Positions 9,664 through 18,858 of a stretch of DNA of 43,531 nt are shown piece by piece; position 1 is the stretch's first letter; each line of letters opens with the position of its first letter. Origin of the DNA: Lactococcus cremoris subsp. cremoris NBRC 100676 (GTDB lineage: Bacteria; Bacillota; Bacilli; Lactobacillales; Streptococcaceae); the NCBI RefSeq assembly GCF_001591705.1, contig NZ_BCVK01000012.1:1-43531 (forward strand), given 5' to 3'. A model generated the notes under the pieces. That model saw nothing but the letters and a program-made list of their open reading frames with translations. It was not told the origin of the DNA and searched no databases. The translations under genes and the position numbers were made by a program.

Positions 9664-10137
9664 ATGAATGATGTTGTAAAAATTGTAGAAGATTTCATTA
9701 AACCTCATATTCCAAAACCCTTTGAACTCTTTGCTGTTGAATGGGAAAAATTTGGCGGAGATATGATGCTTTCAATTCTGGTGGATAAAGAAGGCGGAAT
9801 CGAAATTGATGAAACAGCAGAACTAAGTGAACTTATTTCACCTTTGCTTGATACCATCAGCCCAGATCCATTTCCAACAGAAGGTTATCTATTAGAAGTT
9901 GCAAGTCCGGGAGCTGAACGTCCGTTGCGTAAGGCTGAACATTTTGCTGGTGCAGTTGGTGAGTATATCTTTGTTAAACTTTATCAAAAAATCAATAATG
10001 AAAAAGAATTTACTGGTGATTTGGTTAGTTTTGACGGGGAAAATTTAGTAGTAGATGTTTTAGATAAGACGCGTCATAAAAATATTGAAATTCCTTTATC
10101 TGCTGTTGCAAAAGCACAAACGATGGTGAAATTTTAA
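9664..10137 (+). CDS. rimP: Ribosome maturation factor RimP
   Basis: 157-residue protein needed for maturation of the 30S subunit. The ATG at 9664 is preferred to the one at 9619 because AAAGGAG sits at 9650-9656 and the family N-terminus (helix, then [13 protein letters not shown]) begins there. Visible signatures are [21 protein letters not shown], the LLDTI stretch and [16 protein letters not shown], which are the canonical RimP N-domain blocks, followed by an Sm-like C-terminal domain. It is first in the operon with nusA, rnpM, ylxQ, infB and rbfA, the usual Firmicutes arrangement. Confidence 0.95.
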
Positions 10138-10189
10138 AGAATTCTGAATGGATTTAATTAATTTTCTACTGGGAAATTAATTTTCCTTA

Positions 10190-10259
10190 GCTGAGTTCGA
10201 TTTCCTTGAGTTAGGTGAAATCGGAAAAATTTCCTTGATTCAAGGTAGTCGAACTTAGC
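10190..10259 (+). other. Cloverleaf-like structured element between rimP and nusA
   Basis: GCTGAGTTCGA (10190-10200) pairs with TCGAACTTAGC (10249-10259), 11 bp with one GU. Inside, GATTTC/GAAATC, GGAAA/TTTCC and CCTTGA/TCAAGG can each pair, giving a multi-branched fold. A second inverted repeat (AATTAATTTTC with GGAAATTAATT) lies at about 10155-10182. This is RNA-level structure in the nusA leader; it is not a tRNA. Confidence 0.5.
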
Positions 10260-10304
10260 AGATATTAAAAATGAAATTTTCTTATAAAAGAAAGAGAGAA
10301 AAAA

Positions 10305-11453
10305 ATGAGCAAAGAAATGCTGAACGCCTTTGCAATGTTAGAAGAGCAAAAAGGAATTAAATCTGAGATTGCTATTGAAGCGATTGAGCAAGCTATCACA
10401 GCAGCTTACAAGCGTCAATATGGTCAAGCACAAAATGTTAAAGTTATCTTTGATGAAAAGAAAGGAAACTTTAATGTTTATTCTACTCGTGAAGTAGTAG
10501 ATGAAGTTTTTGATAGTCGTCTCGAAATTTCTCTTGAAGATGCTCATGAATTAAATCCTCATTATGAAATTGGGGACAAAATCATGTTTGAAGAAAAACC
10601 AAAAGATTTTGCTCGTACTGCTGCAGGGGCTGCTAAACAAGTCATCATGCAAAAAATGCGTGAAGAAGAACGCACAATCATTTACAACGAATATAGCCGT
10701 TACAAGGACGAAATTATCCAAGGGACTGTTGAAAAAGTTGATGCACGTGCCGTTTATGTAAATCTTGGACGTGTTGATGCACTTTTGACTAAGAAAGACC
10801 AAATTCCACAAGAAAACTTCCATGTGGGTGACCGTGTGAAGGTTTATGTGACTGATGTTGTCTTGACTCCAAAAGGAACTCGTGTCTTTATTTCTCGTAC
10901 TGCGCCTGATATGCTCAAACGCATGTTTGAAAAAGAAATTCCTGAAGTTTTTGATGGAACTGTTGAAATCAAATCTATTGCTCGTGATGCTGGTGACCGT
11001 GCGAAGGTCATCGTTCAAAGTCATGATGAAAATGTTGATGCGATTGGTACAATGGTTGGGGCTAAAGGTTCACGTATTCAAGGAATTATTCGCGAACTTG
11101 CTGGCGAAAAAATGGATATCATTGAATGGTCAGAAGACAAAGCAACTCTTGTAGCTAATGCTTTGAAACCTGCTCGTATTGAACAAGTTTTGATTACTGC
11201 TGATGGTTCAAGTCTGGCTGTTGTTGCTCGTGACCAATTGTCACTTGCCATTGGTAAACGCGGACAAAATGTTCGTCTTGCTGCTCACGTCACAAATAGC
11301 AAGATTGATATTAAAGCTGCTGACGAGTTTAACATGGACGATTATGAATTTGTTGGTGAAGCTGACGAAGAAACTCCAACTCTTGAAGTTGAGGAAACAA
11401 TCTCAGTTGATGAAGTTGTTGAAGAACCAGTAGTTAGCGAAAGTGAAGAATAA
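10305..11453 (+). CDS. nusA: Transcription termination/antitermination factor NusA
   Basis: 382 residues. Domain order: N-terminal RNA polymerase-binding domain (1-~125, with KEMLNAFAMLEEQKGI), S1 domain (~133-200, GTVEKVDARAVYVNLGRVDALL), then two KH domains (~230-345) with VGAKGSRIQGIIRELAGEKM and the GKRGQNVRLA loop. The C-terminus ends in a short acidic tail (VVEEPVVSESEE), so the AR repeats of proteobacterial NusA are absent, as usual in Firmicutes. NusA binds RNA polymerase and nascent RNA to modulate pausing and termination. GAAAGAGAG precedes the ATG. The structured leader upstream makes autogenous control possible. Confidence 0.96.
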   Translation: MSKEMLNAFAMLEEQKGIKSEIAIEAIEQAITAAYKRQYGQAQNVKVIFDEKKGNFNVYSTREVVDEVFDSRLEISLEDAHELNPHYEIGDKIMFEEKPKDFARTAAGAAKQVIMQKMREEERTIIYNEYSRYKDEIIQGTVEKVDARAVYVNLGRVDALLTKKDQIPQENFHVGDRVKVYVTDVVLTPKGTRVFISRTAPDMLKRMFEKEIPEVFDGTVEIKSIARDAGDRAKVIVQSHDENVDAIGTMVGAKGSRIQGIIRELAGEKMDIIEWSEDKATLVANALKPARIEQVLITADGSSLAVVARDQLSLAIGKRGQNVRLAAHVTNSKIDIKAADEFNMDDYEFVGEADEETPTLEVEETISVDEVVEEPVVSESEE

Positions 11454-11472
11454 ATTTTAAAAGTTGAAAAAT

Positions 11473-11597
11473 TTACTGACAGAACGTAAAAGATTAGTAG
11501 AAGCATAAAGGTTCTAGGAATTTCTTTTTAATAAGTCTGTCAGTAAAATGACTGAGAGTTTAGGAATCAAAAAATGGCTGTCAGTCACTTTTTCAAC
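11473..11597 (+). repeat. Inverted TTACTGACAGA repeats in the nusA-rnpM gap
   Basis: TTACTGACAGA (11473-11483) and its exact complement TCTGTCAGTAA (11536-11546) can form an 11-bp stem. A second pair, AATGACTGA and TCAGTCAC, lies at about 11548-11590 and runs into CTTTTTC. The pair may act as a weak intra-operon terminator or processing site, and it belongs to the dispersed motif family described in the findings. Confidence 0.6.
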
Positions 11598-11617
11598 AGA
11601 AATTTTGAGGATTTTCG

Positions 11618-11944
11618 ATGAAGCAGAAAAAAATTCCAATGAGAAAATCTTTAGTTTCAAATGAGCAATTTCCCAAACGGGATTTATTGCGCATTGCCTA
11701 CAACAAAGAGGGAGAAATTTTAATTGACCCTTCTGGCAAGGCACATGGGCGCGGAGCTTATATTGCAATTCTTAATAAAGAAGCAAAAGAAGCTAAGAAA
11801 AAACGCGTATTTGACCGAGCTTTTCAAACTAAAATCGCTGATGAGTTTTATGATGAATTAATCACTTATGTTGAACACCTTGTTGCTCGACGTGAACTTG
11901 AATCGACAACTTATTCTGCTGATTTAGCGCCGGATTATGACTAA
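11618..11944 (+). CDS. rnpM: YlxR/RnpM family RNA-binding protein
   Basis: 108 residues, family YlxR (DUF448). Visible signatures: KIPMRKSLVSNEQFPKRDLLRI at the N-terminus, corresponding to the RKCxxT..PKxxLIR block of the family but without its Cys, and the GRGAYI motif near residue 50. Members bind RNA, and the B. subtilis protein was renamed RnpM as a modulator of RNase P. It sits between nusA and ylxQ as in other Firmicutes. The ATG follows GAGGATTTTCG, a modest ribosome site. A ~25-residue Asp/Glu-containing C-terminal extension is beyond the core fold. Confidence 0.9.
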   Translation: MKQKKIPMRKSLVSNEQFPKRDLLRIAYNKEGEILIDPSGKAHGRGAYIAILNKEAKEAKKKRVFDRAFQTKIADEFYDELITYVEHLVARRELESTTYSADLAPDYD

Positions 11945-11946
11945 AG

Positions 11947-12252
11947 ATGGATAAAAAACAACAGATTTCAAATTTGCTAGGTATTGCAAAACGTGCGGGT
12001 AAAATTATTAGTGGAGAAGAATTGGTGATTAAGTCAATTCAATCGAATAAGGCAAGACTTATTCTTCTTGCTAATGATGCCGCAGCAAATTTGAGTAAAA
12101 GAATTACTGATAAATCAAATTATTATGAGATTCCTGTCTCAACACTCTTTACAGAAATAGAATTATCGCACGCTATAGGCCAAAATCGTAAGGTTATTGC
12201 GCTTGTGGACGATGGATTTGCAAAGAAAATGGAGAGCCTCATGAACAATTGA
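11947..12252 (+). CDS. ylxQ: YlxQ, L7Ae-family RNA-binding protein
   Basis: 101 residues starting 3 bp after the rnpM stop. The N-terminal NLLGIAKRAGKIISGEELVIKSI block and LILLANDAAAN are typical of ribosomal L7Ae/L30e-type kink-turn binders. Its position between rnpM and infB is conserved. The exact RNA target in bacteria is not firmly established. Complete, with no anomaly. Confidence 0.9.
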   Translation: MDKKQQISNLLGIAKRAGKIISGEELVIKSIQSNKARLILLANDAAANLSKRITDKSNYYEIPVSTLFTEIELSHAIGQNRKVIALVDDGFAKKMESLMNN

Positions 12253-12272
12253 TCATATAAGGAGGACAAAGA

Positions 12273-15125
12273 TTGTCTGATAAAAAACGTATTAACCAAA
12301 TTGCTAAAGAAACTGGATTATCAAATACTGAGCTTGTCGCAACTGCACAATCACTCGGTTTTGAAGTGAAATCACATTCAAGCTCTGTAACAGCAGAACA
12401 AGCGGAAAAAATCATTCAAGGTGTAAAAACAGGCACTGATACTATTGTTAAACCTGCTGAAAAAACTGTTAAAGCTAAAACTAAGACTGTTCCAGAAACA
12501 GCAAAAAGTAAACAAGAGGACCACCCACGTACTTTTGCTGGGAAAGCAGTCGTTGAAGATCCAGCTATTTTAGCAAGAATCAAAGAAAAAGAAGAAGCTA
12601 AAAAGGCTGCTAAAACAGAAGCCGAACCGATTGAAGAGGTTATTACTACGGAAAAACCAAAAGTGGCTGAGCCAGTTAAAAAATCTGAACCTAAAGCCGC
12701 AGCAAAAGCTGAAGAAACAAAGGTTGAAAAAGTAGAAGCCAAAGCCAAAACAGTAACTCCAAAAGCTGAAGTAAAAACAGAAAATGTTGCTGACAAAAAA
12801 GAACCAGTTGTTACTGAAGAGAAGAAAAAATCATTGACTCAAAAACCAAGAATTCAAATTAAAGTTATCAAACGTGCCGAAGATATCAAAAAAGAACAAG
12901 CTGCTGCTCGTCCTGAAAAGAAAAAATTCGACAAAAATCGCAACGATAGAAACAACCGTAATGATAACCGCCGTCCAAACCAAAATGGAAATGGTCAAGG
13001 CCATTCACAAGGTGGAAATCATTATGATAAAAACCGTCCAGCTGGTCAAGGACAAAATCAAGGGCAAAAACGTGATAAATTTGCTTCATCAGGTAGCAGC
13101 TCTACAAGTGATACCTTTACTCCAGCTGCTTCAGGGAAAAATAATCGTCGTGATCGTGACCGCAAAAAAACGGATAGCAACCGCGATAATACAAAAGATG
13201 GTAACCGCAAAGGTGGACCACTTCGCGTAAACGATAATCGTAATCAAGTCCGTAATGCTCGTAACTCAAATTGGAATCAAAAAGGTGGTCGTGGTCGTTA
13301 CCAAAATAACCAATCTTCAAATGTTCCAGCAACTCAACGTAAATTCCATGAATTGCCAGAAAGTCTTGAATATGAAGTAGGAATGAACGTTCAAGATATT
13401 GCTAAATCAATCAAACGTGAACCGGCTGAAATTATCAAAAAACTCTTCATGATGGGAACAATGGTCAATCAAAACCAATCGCTTGATGAAGATACAATCG
13501 AATTAATCCTTATGGATTATGGTGTGACACCACTTAAAAAGGTTGAAGAAGATAAATCAGATATTGAACGTTTGTTTGTTGAAGATGGTTATCTTAATGA
13601 AGATAAAATGGTTGAACGTCCAGCAGTTGTAACAATTATGGGACACGTTGACCATGGTAAAACGACTTTGCTTGACCGTTTCCGTGAATCTCGCGTAACT
13701 GAAGGCGAAGCTGGTGGTATCACTCAACATATTGGGGCTTACCAAATTAAAACCAATGGCAAGAAAATTACTTTCCTTGACACACCAGGTCACGAAGCCT
13801 TCACTTCTATGCGTGCTCGTGGTGCTTCAGTCACTGATATTACAATCCTCGTTGTTGCTGCTGATGACGGTGTAATGCCTCAAACAATTGAAGCAATTAA
13901 TCACTCTAAAGCTGCTGGCGTGCCAATTATTGTAGCCATTAACAAGATTGATAAACCAGGGGCTAATCCACAACGTGTGACACAAGAATTGACTGAACAT
14001 GGTGTTTTCCCAGTTGCTTGGGATCCAGAAAATGGTTCAGAATTTGTTGAAATTTCAGCTAAATTCAACCAGAATCTTGAGGAATTGTTAGATACAGTTC
14101 TTCTTGTGGCAGAAGTGCAAGAGCTCAAAGCTGACCCATCTGTTCGAGCAATTGGTACTGTTGTTGAAGCACGTCTTGACCAAGGTAAAGGGGCGATTGC
14201 AACTCTCTTGGTTCAACAAGGGACACTTCATATCCAAGACCCAATCGTTGTCGGAAATACTTACGGTCGTGTACGTACAATGACAAACGACCTTGGACGC
14301 CGAATTAAAGAAGCTGGTCCATCAACACCAATTGAGTTAACAGGTCTTTCAGATGTTCCTCAAGCGGGTGACCACTTTGCGGTATTTGAAGATGAAAAAG
14401 CAGCCCGCGCTGCTGGTGAAGAACGTGCTAAACGCGCTCAATTAATTAAACGTCAAAATACACGTCGTGTTAACTTGGATAATCTCTTTGACACACTTAA
14501 AGAAGGTCAAACTAAATCTGTTAACATTATCATCAAAGCGGATGTACAAGGTTCAGCAGAAGCACTTGCCGCTTCACTTCAAAAAATTGAAGTTGAAGGT
14601 GTAAAAGTTGATATCGTCCATTCAGCTGTTGGAGCAATTTCAGAATCTGATATTTCTCTTGCTGCAGCATCAAATGCGATTATCATTGGTTTCAATGTTC
14701 GTCCAACTGGTCTTGCTCGTGAACAAGCAGCGCAAGAAGAAGTTGACATCCGCTTGCACAGTATCATTTATAAAGTAATTGAAGAAGTTGAAACTGCGAT
14801 GCGTGGAATGCTTGACCCAGAATTCAAAGAAGAAATCATCGGTGAAGCAATTGTTCGCGAAACATTCAACGTTTCTAAAGTGGGTACAATTGCCGGATTC
14901 ATGGTTATTCGTGGTAAAGTGACTCGTGATGCTTCAGTTCGTGTTATCCGTGAAGGTGTCGTGATTCATGATGGTGCCATTGCCAGCCTTAAACATTTTA
15001 AAGATGATGTTAAAGAAGTCGGAAATGCTCAAGAAGGTGGTTTGATGGTTGAAGACTTCAATGATGTTGAAATTGATGATACATTTGAAGTTTACAAAAT
15101 GGTTGAAATCGAACGTAAAAAATAA
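12273..15125 (+). CDS. infB: Translation initiation factor IF-2
   Basis: 950 residues, TTG start at 12273 chosen because AAGGAGG (12259-12265) is ideally spaced and [15 protein letters not shown] is the usual IF2-N beginning. The order is: N-terminal IF2-N helix bundle, a long Lys/Glu/Ala linker, an Asn/Arg/Gly-rich low-complexity stretch (~210-350), a second IF2-N module (~365-430), then the GTPase with GHVDHGKT from residue 457, DTPGHEAF and NKID, followed by domains II-IV that bind fMet-tRNA. It delivers initiator tRNA to the 30S subunit and promotes subunit joining. The Asn/Arg-rich linker is lineage-variable and expected to be disordered. Downstream, 15126-15370 holds a hairpin and the rbfA ribosome site. 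Confidence 0.97.
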   Translation: MSDKKRINQIAKETGLSNTELVATAQSLGFEVKSHSSSVTAEQAEKIIQGVKTGTDTIVKPAEKTVKAKTKTVPETAKSKQEDHPRTFAGKAVVEDPAILARIKEKEEAKKAAKTEAEPIEEVITTEKPKVAEPVKKSEPKAAAKAEETKVEKVEAKAKTVTPKAEVKTENVADKKEPVVTEEKKKSLTQKPRIQIKVIKRAEDIKKEQAAARPEKKKFDKNRNDRNNRNDNRRPNQNGNGQGHSQGGNHYDKNRPAGQGQNQGQKRDKFASSGSSSTSDTFTPAASGKNNRRDRDRKKTDSNRDNTKDGNRKGGPLRVNDNRNQVRNARNSNWNQKGGRGRYQNNQSSNVPATQRKFHELPESLEYEVGMNVQDIAKSIKREPAEIIKKLFMMGTMVNQNQSLDEDTIELILMDYGVTPLKKVEEDKSDIERLFVEDGYLNEDKMVERPAVVTIMGHVDHGKTTLLDRFRESRVTEGEAGGITQHIGAYQIKTNGKKITFLDTPGHEAFTSMRARGASVTDITILVVAADDGVMPQTIEAINHSKAAGVPIIVAINKIDKPGANPQRVTQELTEHGVFPVAWDPENGSEFVEISAKFNQNLEELLDTVLLVAEVQELKADPSVRAIGTVVEARLDQGKGAIATLLVQQGTLHIQDPIVVGNTYGRVRTMTNDLGRRIKEAGPSTPIELTGLSDVPQAGDHFAVFEDEKAARAAGEERAKRAQLIKRQNTRRVNLDNLFDTLKEGQTKSVNIIIKADVQGSAEALAASLQKIEVEGVKVDIVHSAVGAISESDISLAAASNAIIIGFNVRPTGLAREQAAQEEVDIRLHSIIYKVIEEVETAMRGMLDPEFKEEIIGEAIVRETFNVSKVGTIAGFMVIRGKVTRDASVRVIREGVVIHDGAIASLKHFKDDVKEVGNAQEGGLMVEDFNDVEIDDTFEVYKMVEIERKK

Positions 15126-15162
15126 GATGTGAGGAAGATTCGCTTAGAAGTTAAGAGAAATG

Positions 15163-15200
15163 CCATTCGACTTGCGACTATAGTCGTATAGCGAGAATGG
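15163..15200 (+). other. Hairpin in the infB-rbfA gap
   Basis: CCATTC (15163-15168) pairs with GAATGG (15195-15200) around the palindrome CGACTATAGTCG. The downstream GGACAACGCAGTAG resembles the GGACAGCGTAG repeats of the hairpin block at 35481-36100. The remaining 245-bp gap has no gene. Confidence 0.45.
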
Positions 15201-15370
15201 ACAACGCAGTAGCAAAAGTGCGGAGATAGGAAAATTTAGGATTCACACAAGTTGTGGTTCTGTATTTCACCTATTTTCAATGATTTCTAGGACTATTGAC
15301 TCACTTAAAAAAATGTAAAAATAGTTTCATACTTATTTCTTACATTTTGAAATAAATTAGGAGGAAAAAA

Positions 15371-15730
15371 ATGGGAAATTCTTTTCGTAGCGACCGTGTC
15401 GCAGTAGAGATTCAACGCGAAATCAATGATATTTTGCGCAATAAAGTTCGCGATCCACGTGTACAAGATGTTAATATTACTGATGTTCAATTGACAGGCG
15501 ATTTGAGTCAAGCGACTGTTTATTATAGTCTCTTGTCAAACTTAGCTTCTGACAATGAAAAAGCTGCCACTGCTTTGAAAAAAGCAACTGGACTTTTCAA
15601 AAGTGAATTGGCAAAACGAATGACTATTTTTAAAATTCCAGATTTAACTTTTTCAAAAGATGAATCTGTTGAATATGGTTCAAAAATTGACGAGCTCTTA
15701 CGTGGGCTTAACGATAAATCAGAATATTAA
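15371..15730 (+). CDS. rbfA: 30S ribosome-binding factor RbfA
   Basis: 119 residues, start preceded by AGGAGG. The family pattern [24 protein letters not shown] at the N-terminus is unmistakable, followed by the KH-like core with [18 protein letters not shown]-type strands and the [19 protein letters not shown] end. RbfA binds free 30S particles and helps 16S rRNA 5'-end maturation and cold adaptation. It closes the operon; the strong terminator at 15739-15806 follows. Confidence 0.95.
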   Translation: MGNSFRSDRVAVEIQREINDILRNKVRDPRVQDVNITDVQLTGDLSQATVYYSLLSNLASDNEKAATALKKATGLFKSELAKRMTIFKIPDLTFSKDESVEYGSKIDELLRGLNDKSEY

Positions 15731-15738
15731 TTAAAAAG

Positions 15739-15806
15739 TTACTGACAGAAAAAGTTGAATCTATTCTCTATAGAGATAGATTCTGCACCTTTTGTCAGTA
15801 ATTTTT
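15739..15806 (+). terminator. Terminator of the rimP-rbfA operon
   Basis: A long imperfect inverted repeat of about 28 bp: TTACTGACAG...AATCTAT pairs with ATAGATTCT...TGTCAGTAA around a TATA loop, followed by ATTTTTTG. Its outer ends are the dispersed TTACTGACAG motif. Confidence 0.85.
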
Positions 15807-15827
15807 TGTCTTAAAATTACTGACAAA

Positions 15828-15855
15828 TTGTTCTAGATAAATTTTGTGATATAAT
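15828..15855 (+). promoter_or_regulatory. Promoter of manA
   Basis: TTGTTC (15828-15833), 16-bp spacer, TATAAT (15850-15855) with a TGA extended -10. It lies 50 bp before the start codon. Confidence 0.65.
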
Positions 15856-15904
15856 AGACATTGTGAAATGAAAGCGAATAAAATCTGCTCATTTGGAGGA
15901 AAAT

Positions 15905-16852
15905 ATGAAAGAACCATTGTTTTTGAACTCAGTTTTGCAAGAAAAAATCTGGGGCGGCGACCATTTGAAAGAATTTGGCTATGATTTGCCATCCGATAAA
16001 GTTGGCGAATATTGGGCCATTTCTGCTCATCCACATGGCCTGTCAACAATTGCTAATGGCGAATTTAAAGGTCAAAAGCTTGACCAATTATACGCAAGTC
16101 ACCGCGAATTGTTTGGTGACAGTAAAAAGGAAATCTTTCCTTTATTAACTAAAATTTTAGATGCCAATGATTGGCTTTCTGTACAAGTTCATCCAGATGA
16201 TGAATATGGACAAAAACATGAGGGTGAACTGGGAAAAACTGAATGTTGGTACATAATTTCAGCTGAACCAGGAGCTGAAATTATCTATGGTCATAATGCC
16301 AAATCACGTGAAGAGCTCGCTGAAATGATTAAATCTGGTGATTGGGATCATTTGTTGCGTAAAGTGAAAGTGAAAACGGGTGATTTCTTCCATGTTCCAT
16401 CAGGAACAATGCACGCAATTGGTGCTGGAATTGTCATTCTTGAAACACAACAATCTTCTGATACGACTTACCGTGTTTATGATTTCGACCGTAAAGATGA
16501 CCAAGGAAATCTTCGTGAATTACATATTCAACAATCGATTGATGTCTTGAATATTCCGGGCGACAAAGTTCCTGAAAATCAAGTTAAAACTGAAAAATTT
16601 GCTGATGCAGAAATTAAAACTCTTGTGAAATCAGACTTCTTTGATGTTTATAAATGGCAAATTCATGGTGACCATGAATTTGCCAAAGTTGCTGATTACA
16701 CTTTGGTTTCTGTCCTTGATGGCGAAGGGAAACTGACTGTTGATGGAAATGAATATCCCTTGAAAAAAGGTGCTCATTTTATCTTACCAAGCAATGTTGA
16801 AAACTGGACTTTATCTGGTCAATTAGAAATTATTGCCAGCAATCCAGCCTAA
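15905..16852 (+). CDS. manA: Mannose-6-phosphate isomerase, class I
   Basis: 315 residues, cupin-fold zinc enzyme interconverting mannose-6-phosphate and fructose-6-phosphate, feeding mannose into glycolysis and supplying mannose-6-P for polysaccharide precursors. The ATG at 15905 follows GGAGG at 15895-15899. Visible family blocks: KIWGGDHL near the N-terminus, LSVQVHPDDEYG with zinc-binding residues, GKTECWYI, and VPSGTMHAIGAGIVILETQQSSDTTYR in the active site. The C-terminal half is the small second cupin domain of the short Firmicutes type. It is monocistronic, between its own promoter and the terminator at 16862-16911. Confidence 0.95.
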   Translation: MKEPLFLNSVLQEKIWGGDHLKEFGYDLPSDKVGEYWAISAHPHGLSTIANGEFKGQKLDQLYASHRELFGDSKKEIFPLLTKILDANDWLSVQVHPDDEYGQKHEGELGKTECWYIISAEPGAEIIYGHNAKSREELAEMIKSGDWDHLLRKVKVKTGDFFHVPSGTMHAIGAGIVILETQQSSDTTYRVYDFDRKDDQGNLRELHIQQSIDVLNIPGDKVPENQVKTEKFADAEIKTLVKSDFFDVYKWQIHGDHEFAKVADYTLVSVLDGEGKLTVDGNEYPLKKGAHFILPSNVENWTLSGQLEIIASNPA

Positions 16853-16861
16853 TCAAATGAA

Positions 16862-16911
16862 AAATTACTGACGAAAGTTCAAAAAAATTCTGTCAGTAAT
16901 TTTTTTTTGAC
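16862..16911 (+). terminator. Terminator of manA
   Basis: AAAATTACTGAC pairs with GTCAGTAATTTT, with a loop of about 25 nt and a T-run of eight or more. Another TCTGTCAGTAA copy follows at 16918-16928. Confidence 0.85.
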
Positions 16912-17005
16912 AAAATTTCTGTCAGTAAAAATAGCATTTTTACAGATAAAAACTGTGGATTTTTAAAAAAATTTAAAAATGTTGACGTTTTCTAAAAATT
17001 ATTAC

Positions 17006-17034
17006 TTGCAAATCATTCTAAAAAATAATATAAT
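17006..17034 (+). promoter_or_regulatory. Promoter of the fab operon
   Basis: TTGCAA (17006-17011), 17-bp spacer, TATAAT (17029-17034). The TTTGATAC immediately after the -10 resembles half of a FabT box, but a full palindrome is not seen. Transcription from here gives a leader of about 215 nt. Confidence 0.65.
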
Positions 17035-17109
17035 TTGATACAGAAAATCATTTGCAATATAAAAACAAATTGAGTTCATCTTGCGCGAAAGATAAAATAG
17101 ATTATTAAT

Positions 17110-17190
17110 CAGGGGATAAATTGATGATATTTTGCTATCAGTTTATCCCCTGTCTAAATGTAATAATAAAAGCCCATAGGGACTTTTATT
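17110..17190 (+). promoter_or_regulatory. Structured leader of fabT, possible attenuator
   Basis: A 15-16 bp stem with one GU pair (AGGGGATAAATTGAT with ATCAGTTTATCCCCT, 17110-17152) is followed by a second hairpin AAAAGCCC-ATA-GGGACTTTT (about 17169-17189) and TATTTATTTC. The second could act as a weak terminator. The remaining leader to 17259 ends in CGGACTCACATCT, a phrase found again before fabG. Confidence 0.45.
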
Positions 17191-17259
17191 TATTTCGGTT
17201 TCCTATTTTTACTAATGTCTAAAGTCGGACTCACATCTAAAAAATGAAGAGGATGACAG

Positions 17260-17700
17260 ATGAAAACAGATTTTGATAAGGTAAATGAATGGCTGATTCA
17301 ACTCTTTCATGATTTTATGATATTAGAGGAGCAATTCTTAAAAGATTCAGCTTATTCAGATGTAACAGTAAAAGAATTACAAATTTTGACACTCGTCCAT
17401 ACGTTGGGGACTTGTTGAGCAACAGATATTGCCAAAAATCAAAAATTGGCCTTATCAACTATCACAATTACCCTCAATCGTTTAGAAGATAAAGGTTACA
17501 TTGAACGTAAACGTTCAACAGCGGACCGACGAGTGACTCATATTATACTGACATCAAAAGGTGACGAGCTTTGCGCCACTCATCGTGAGTTTTTCCATAT
17601 GATTACTGACAATCTATTTGATAGTGTTTATGGAACAACTGAAAACAAGCTAGCTGGTGAACTTGCAGCTCTGCATAATTCTTTGGAGAATATGAAATAA
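17260..17700 (+). pseudogene. fabT: MarR-family repressor of fatty acid synthesis FabT, interrupted by an in-frame TGA
   Basis: The full frame (ATG 17260, GAGGATGACAG upstream) reads 146 codons with a winged-helix MarR domain: VTVKELQILTLVHTLGTC, then TGA at 17416-17418, then ATDIAKNQKLALSTITITLNRL (recognition helix), DKGYIERKRSTADRRV (wing) and a helical dimerisation end. The stop splits the DNA-binding domain, so no working repressor is expected unless translation restarts or reads through; the first downstream ATG leaves too little. In streptococci and lactococci FabT represses the fab/acc genes with long-chain acyl-ACP as corepressor. All other residues look normal, suggesting a recent change. 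The stop codon overlaps the fabH ATG by one base, so loss of translation could also lower FabH by polarity. Confidence 0.8.
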
Positions 17701-18677
17701 TGAATTTTGCGAAAATCACGCAAGCGGCACATTATGTGCCAGAAAACGTAGTATCTAATGATGACTTATCAAAAATTATGGATACTAATAATGAATGGAT
17801 TTACAGTCGAACAGGAATTAAAAATCGTCATATTTCAACTGGGGAAAATACTTCAGATTTAGCAACAAAAGTTGTTAAACAGTTGATTGAAAATTCTGGG
17901 GTAGACCCAGAATTGATAGATTTTATTATTGTTGCTACTGTGACCCCTGATTCAATGATGCCCTCAACAGCCGCACGCGTTCAAGCGCAAGTAGGTGCAA
18001 CTAATGCATTTGCTTACGACTTGACCGCGGCATGCTCAGGATTTGTTTTTGCACTATCAACCGCAGAAAAATTAATTTCCTCAGGTGCTTATCAACGTGG
18101 GATTGTCATTGGGGCAGAAGTATTCTCAAAAGTAATTGACTGGTCAGACCGGTCAACAGCCGTTCTTTTTGGAGATGGTGCTGCTGGTGTACTCTTGGAC
18201 AATAGTGGAAGTCAACCTCTTATTATTGCTGAAAAAATGCAGACAGATGGCAAGCGAGGTGGAAGTTTACTTTCTAGCTACGCTGATATTCAAACGCCTT
18301 TTGCCTCTGTTTCATACGAGGGTTCAAACTTGAGTATGGAAGGGCGAGCAATTTTTGATTTTGCTGTACGCGATGTTCCAAAGAACATTCAAGCAACATT
18401 AGAAAAATCTGACCTTGCTGCTGAAGAAATAGATTATTATCTCCTTCATCAAGCAAATTCAAGAATTCTTGATAAAATGGCTAAAAAGTTAGGCGTGACA
18501 AGGAATAAGTTCCTCCAAAATATGCAAGAATATGGCAATACATCGGCAGCAAGTATCCCTATATTGTTGTCAGAATCCGTAAAAAATGGTATATTTAGTT
18601 TGGACGGTCAAACAAAAGTCGTCTTGACAGGATTTGGTGGTGGCCTCACTTGGGGCACAGCAATTATTAATTTATAA
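17700..18677 (+). CDS. fabH: Beta-ketoacyl-ACP synthase III
   Basis: 325 residues, starts fatty acid synthesis by condensing acetyl-CoA (or branched acyl-CoA) with malonyl-ACP. Catalytic triad visible: Cys112 in LTAACSGF, His250 in LLHQANSRI, Asn280 in [10 protein letters not shown]. Other signatures are [10 protein letters not shown] near residue 40 and [10 protein letters not shown] at the end. The length is standard. The ATG overlaps the last base of the fabT stop, so translation was evidently coupled; the usual SD is replaced by GGAGAATATG within fabT. It is the first intact enzyme gene of the cluster. Confidence 0.96.
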   Translation: MNFAKITQAAHYVPENVVSNDDLSKIMDTNNEWIYSRTGIKNRHISTGENTSDLATKVVKQLIENSGVDPELIDFIIVATVTPDSMMPSTAARVQAQVGATNAFAYDLTAACSGFVFALSTAEKLISSGAYQRGIVIGAEVFSKVIDWSDRSTAVLFGDGAAGVLLDNSGSQPLIIAEKMQTDGKRGGSLLSSYADIQTPFASVSYEGSNLSMEGRAIFDFAVRDVPKNIQATLEKSDLAAEEIDYYLLHQANSRILDKMAKKLGVTRNKFLQNMQEYGNTSAASIPILLSESVKNGIFSLDGQTKVVLTGFGGGLTWGTAIINL

Positions 18678-18817
18678 GAGTCAAAAAGTTTAGCCTGCTT
18701 TTGGTAAGTTGTCTACTTTAAATTTTAAAGAAGTGACGAAAAAGTTGAAGCTGACTTAACTCTTAAGTAGATTTTAAAAATCTACATTTAACTAATGGTT
18801 ATAAACCGCTTTGCGGA

Positions 18818-18823
18818 TATAAT
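18818..18823 (+). promoter_or_regulatory. Possible -10 element upstream of acpP
   Basis: TATAAT at 18818-18823 lies about 36 bp before acpP, behind the hairpins GTAGATTTT-AAAAATCTAC (about 18769-18787) and CCGC-TTT-GCGG. No good -35 is seen, so this may be an internal promoter or chance. Confidence 0.3.
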
Positions 18824-18858
18824 ATAAATATTTTCACTCAATTAAAGGAGAAAAAATT

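Noticed and set aside
10190-10260. Cloverleaf-like fold as a tRNA gene
   Set aside because: The closing stem is 11 bp, no anticodon loop of seven bases or GTTCRA T-loop is in place, and the helices do not fit tRNA spacing.
12416-12796. 126-codon minus-strand frame opposite infB
   Set aside because: It is Ser/Ala/Val-rich shadow of the Lys/Glu/Ala linker of IF-2, with no ribosome site and no recognisable family.
17034-17052. FabT box at the fab promoter
   Set aside because: Only a TTTGAT half-site is seen; the palindromic partner is missing, so I do not call an operator.
17413-17421. TGA in fabT as selenocysteine or programmed recoding
   Set aside because: FabT homologues have no functional Cys/Sec there, no SECIS-like stem follows, and lactococci are not known to make selenoproteins.
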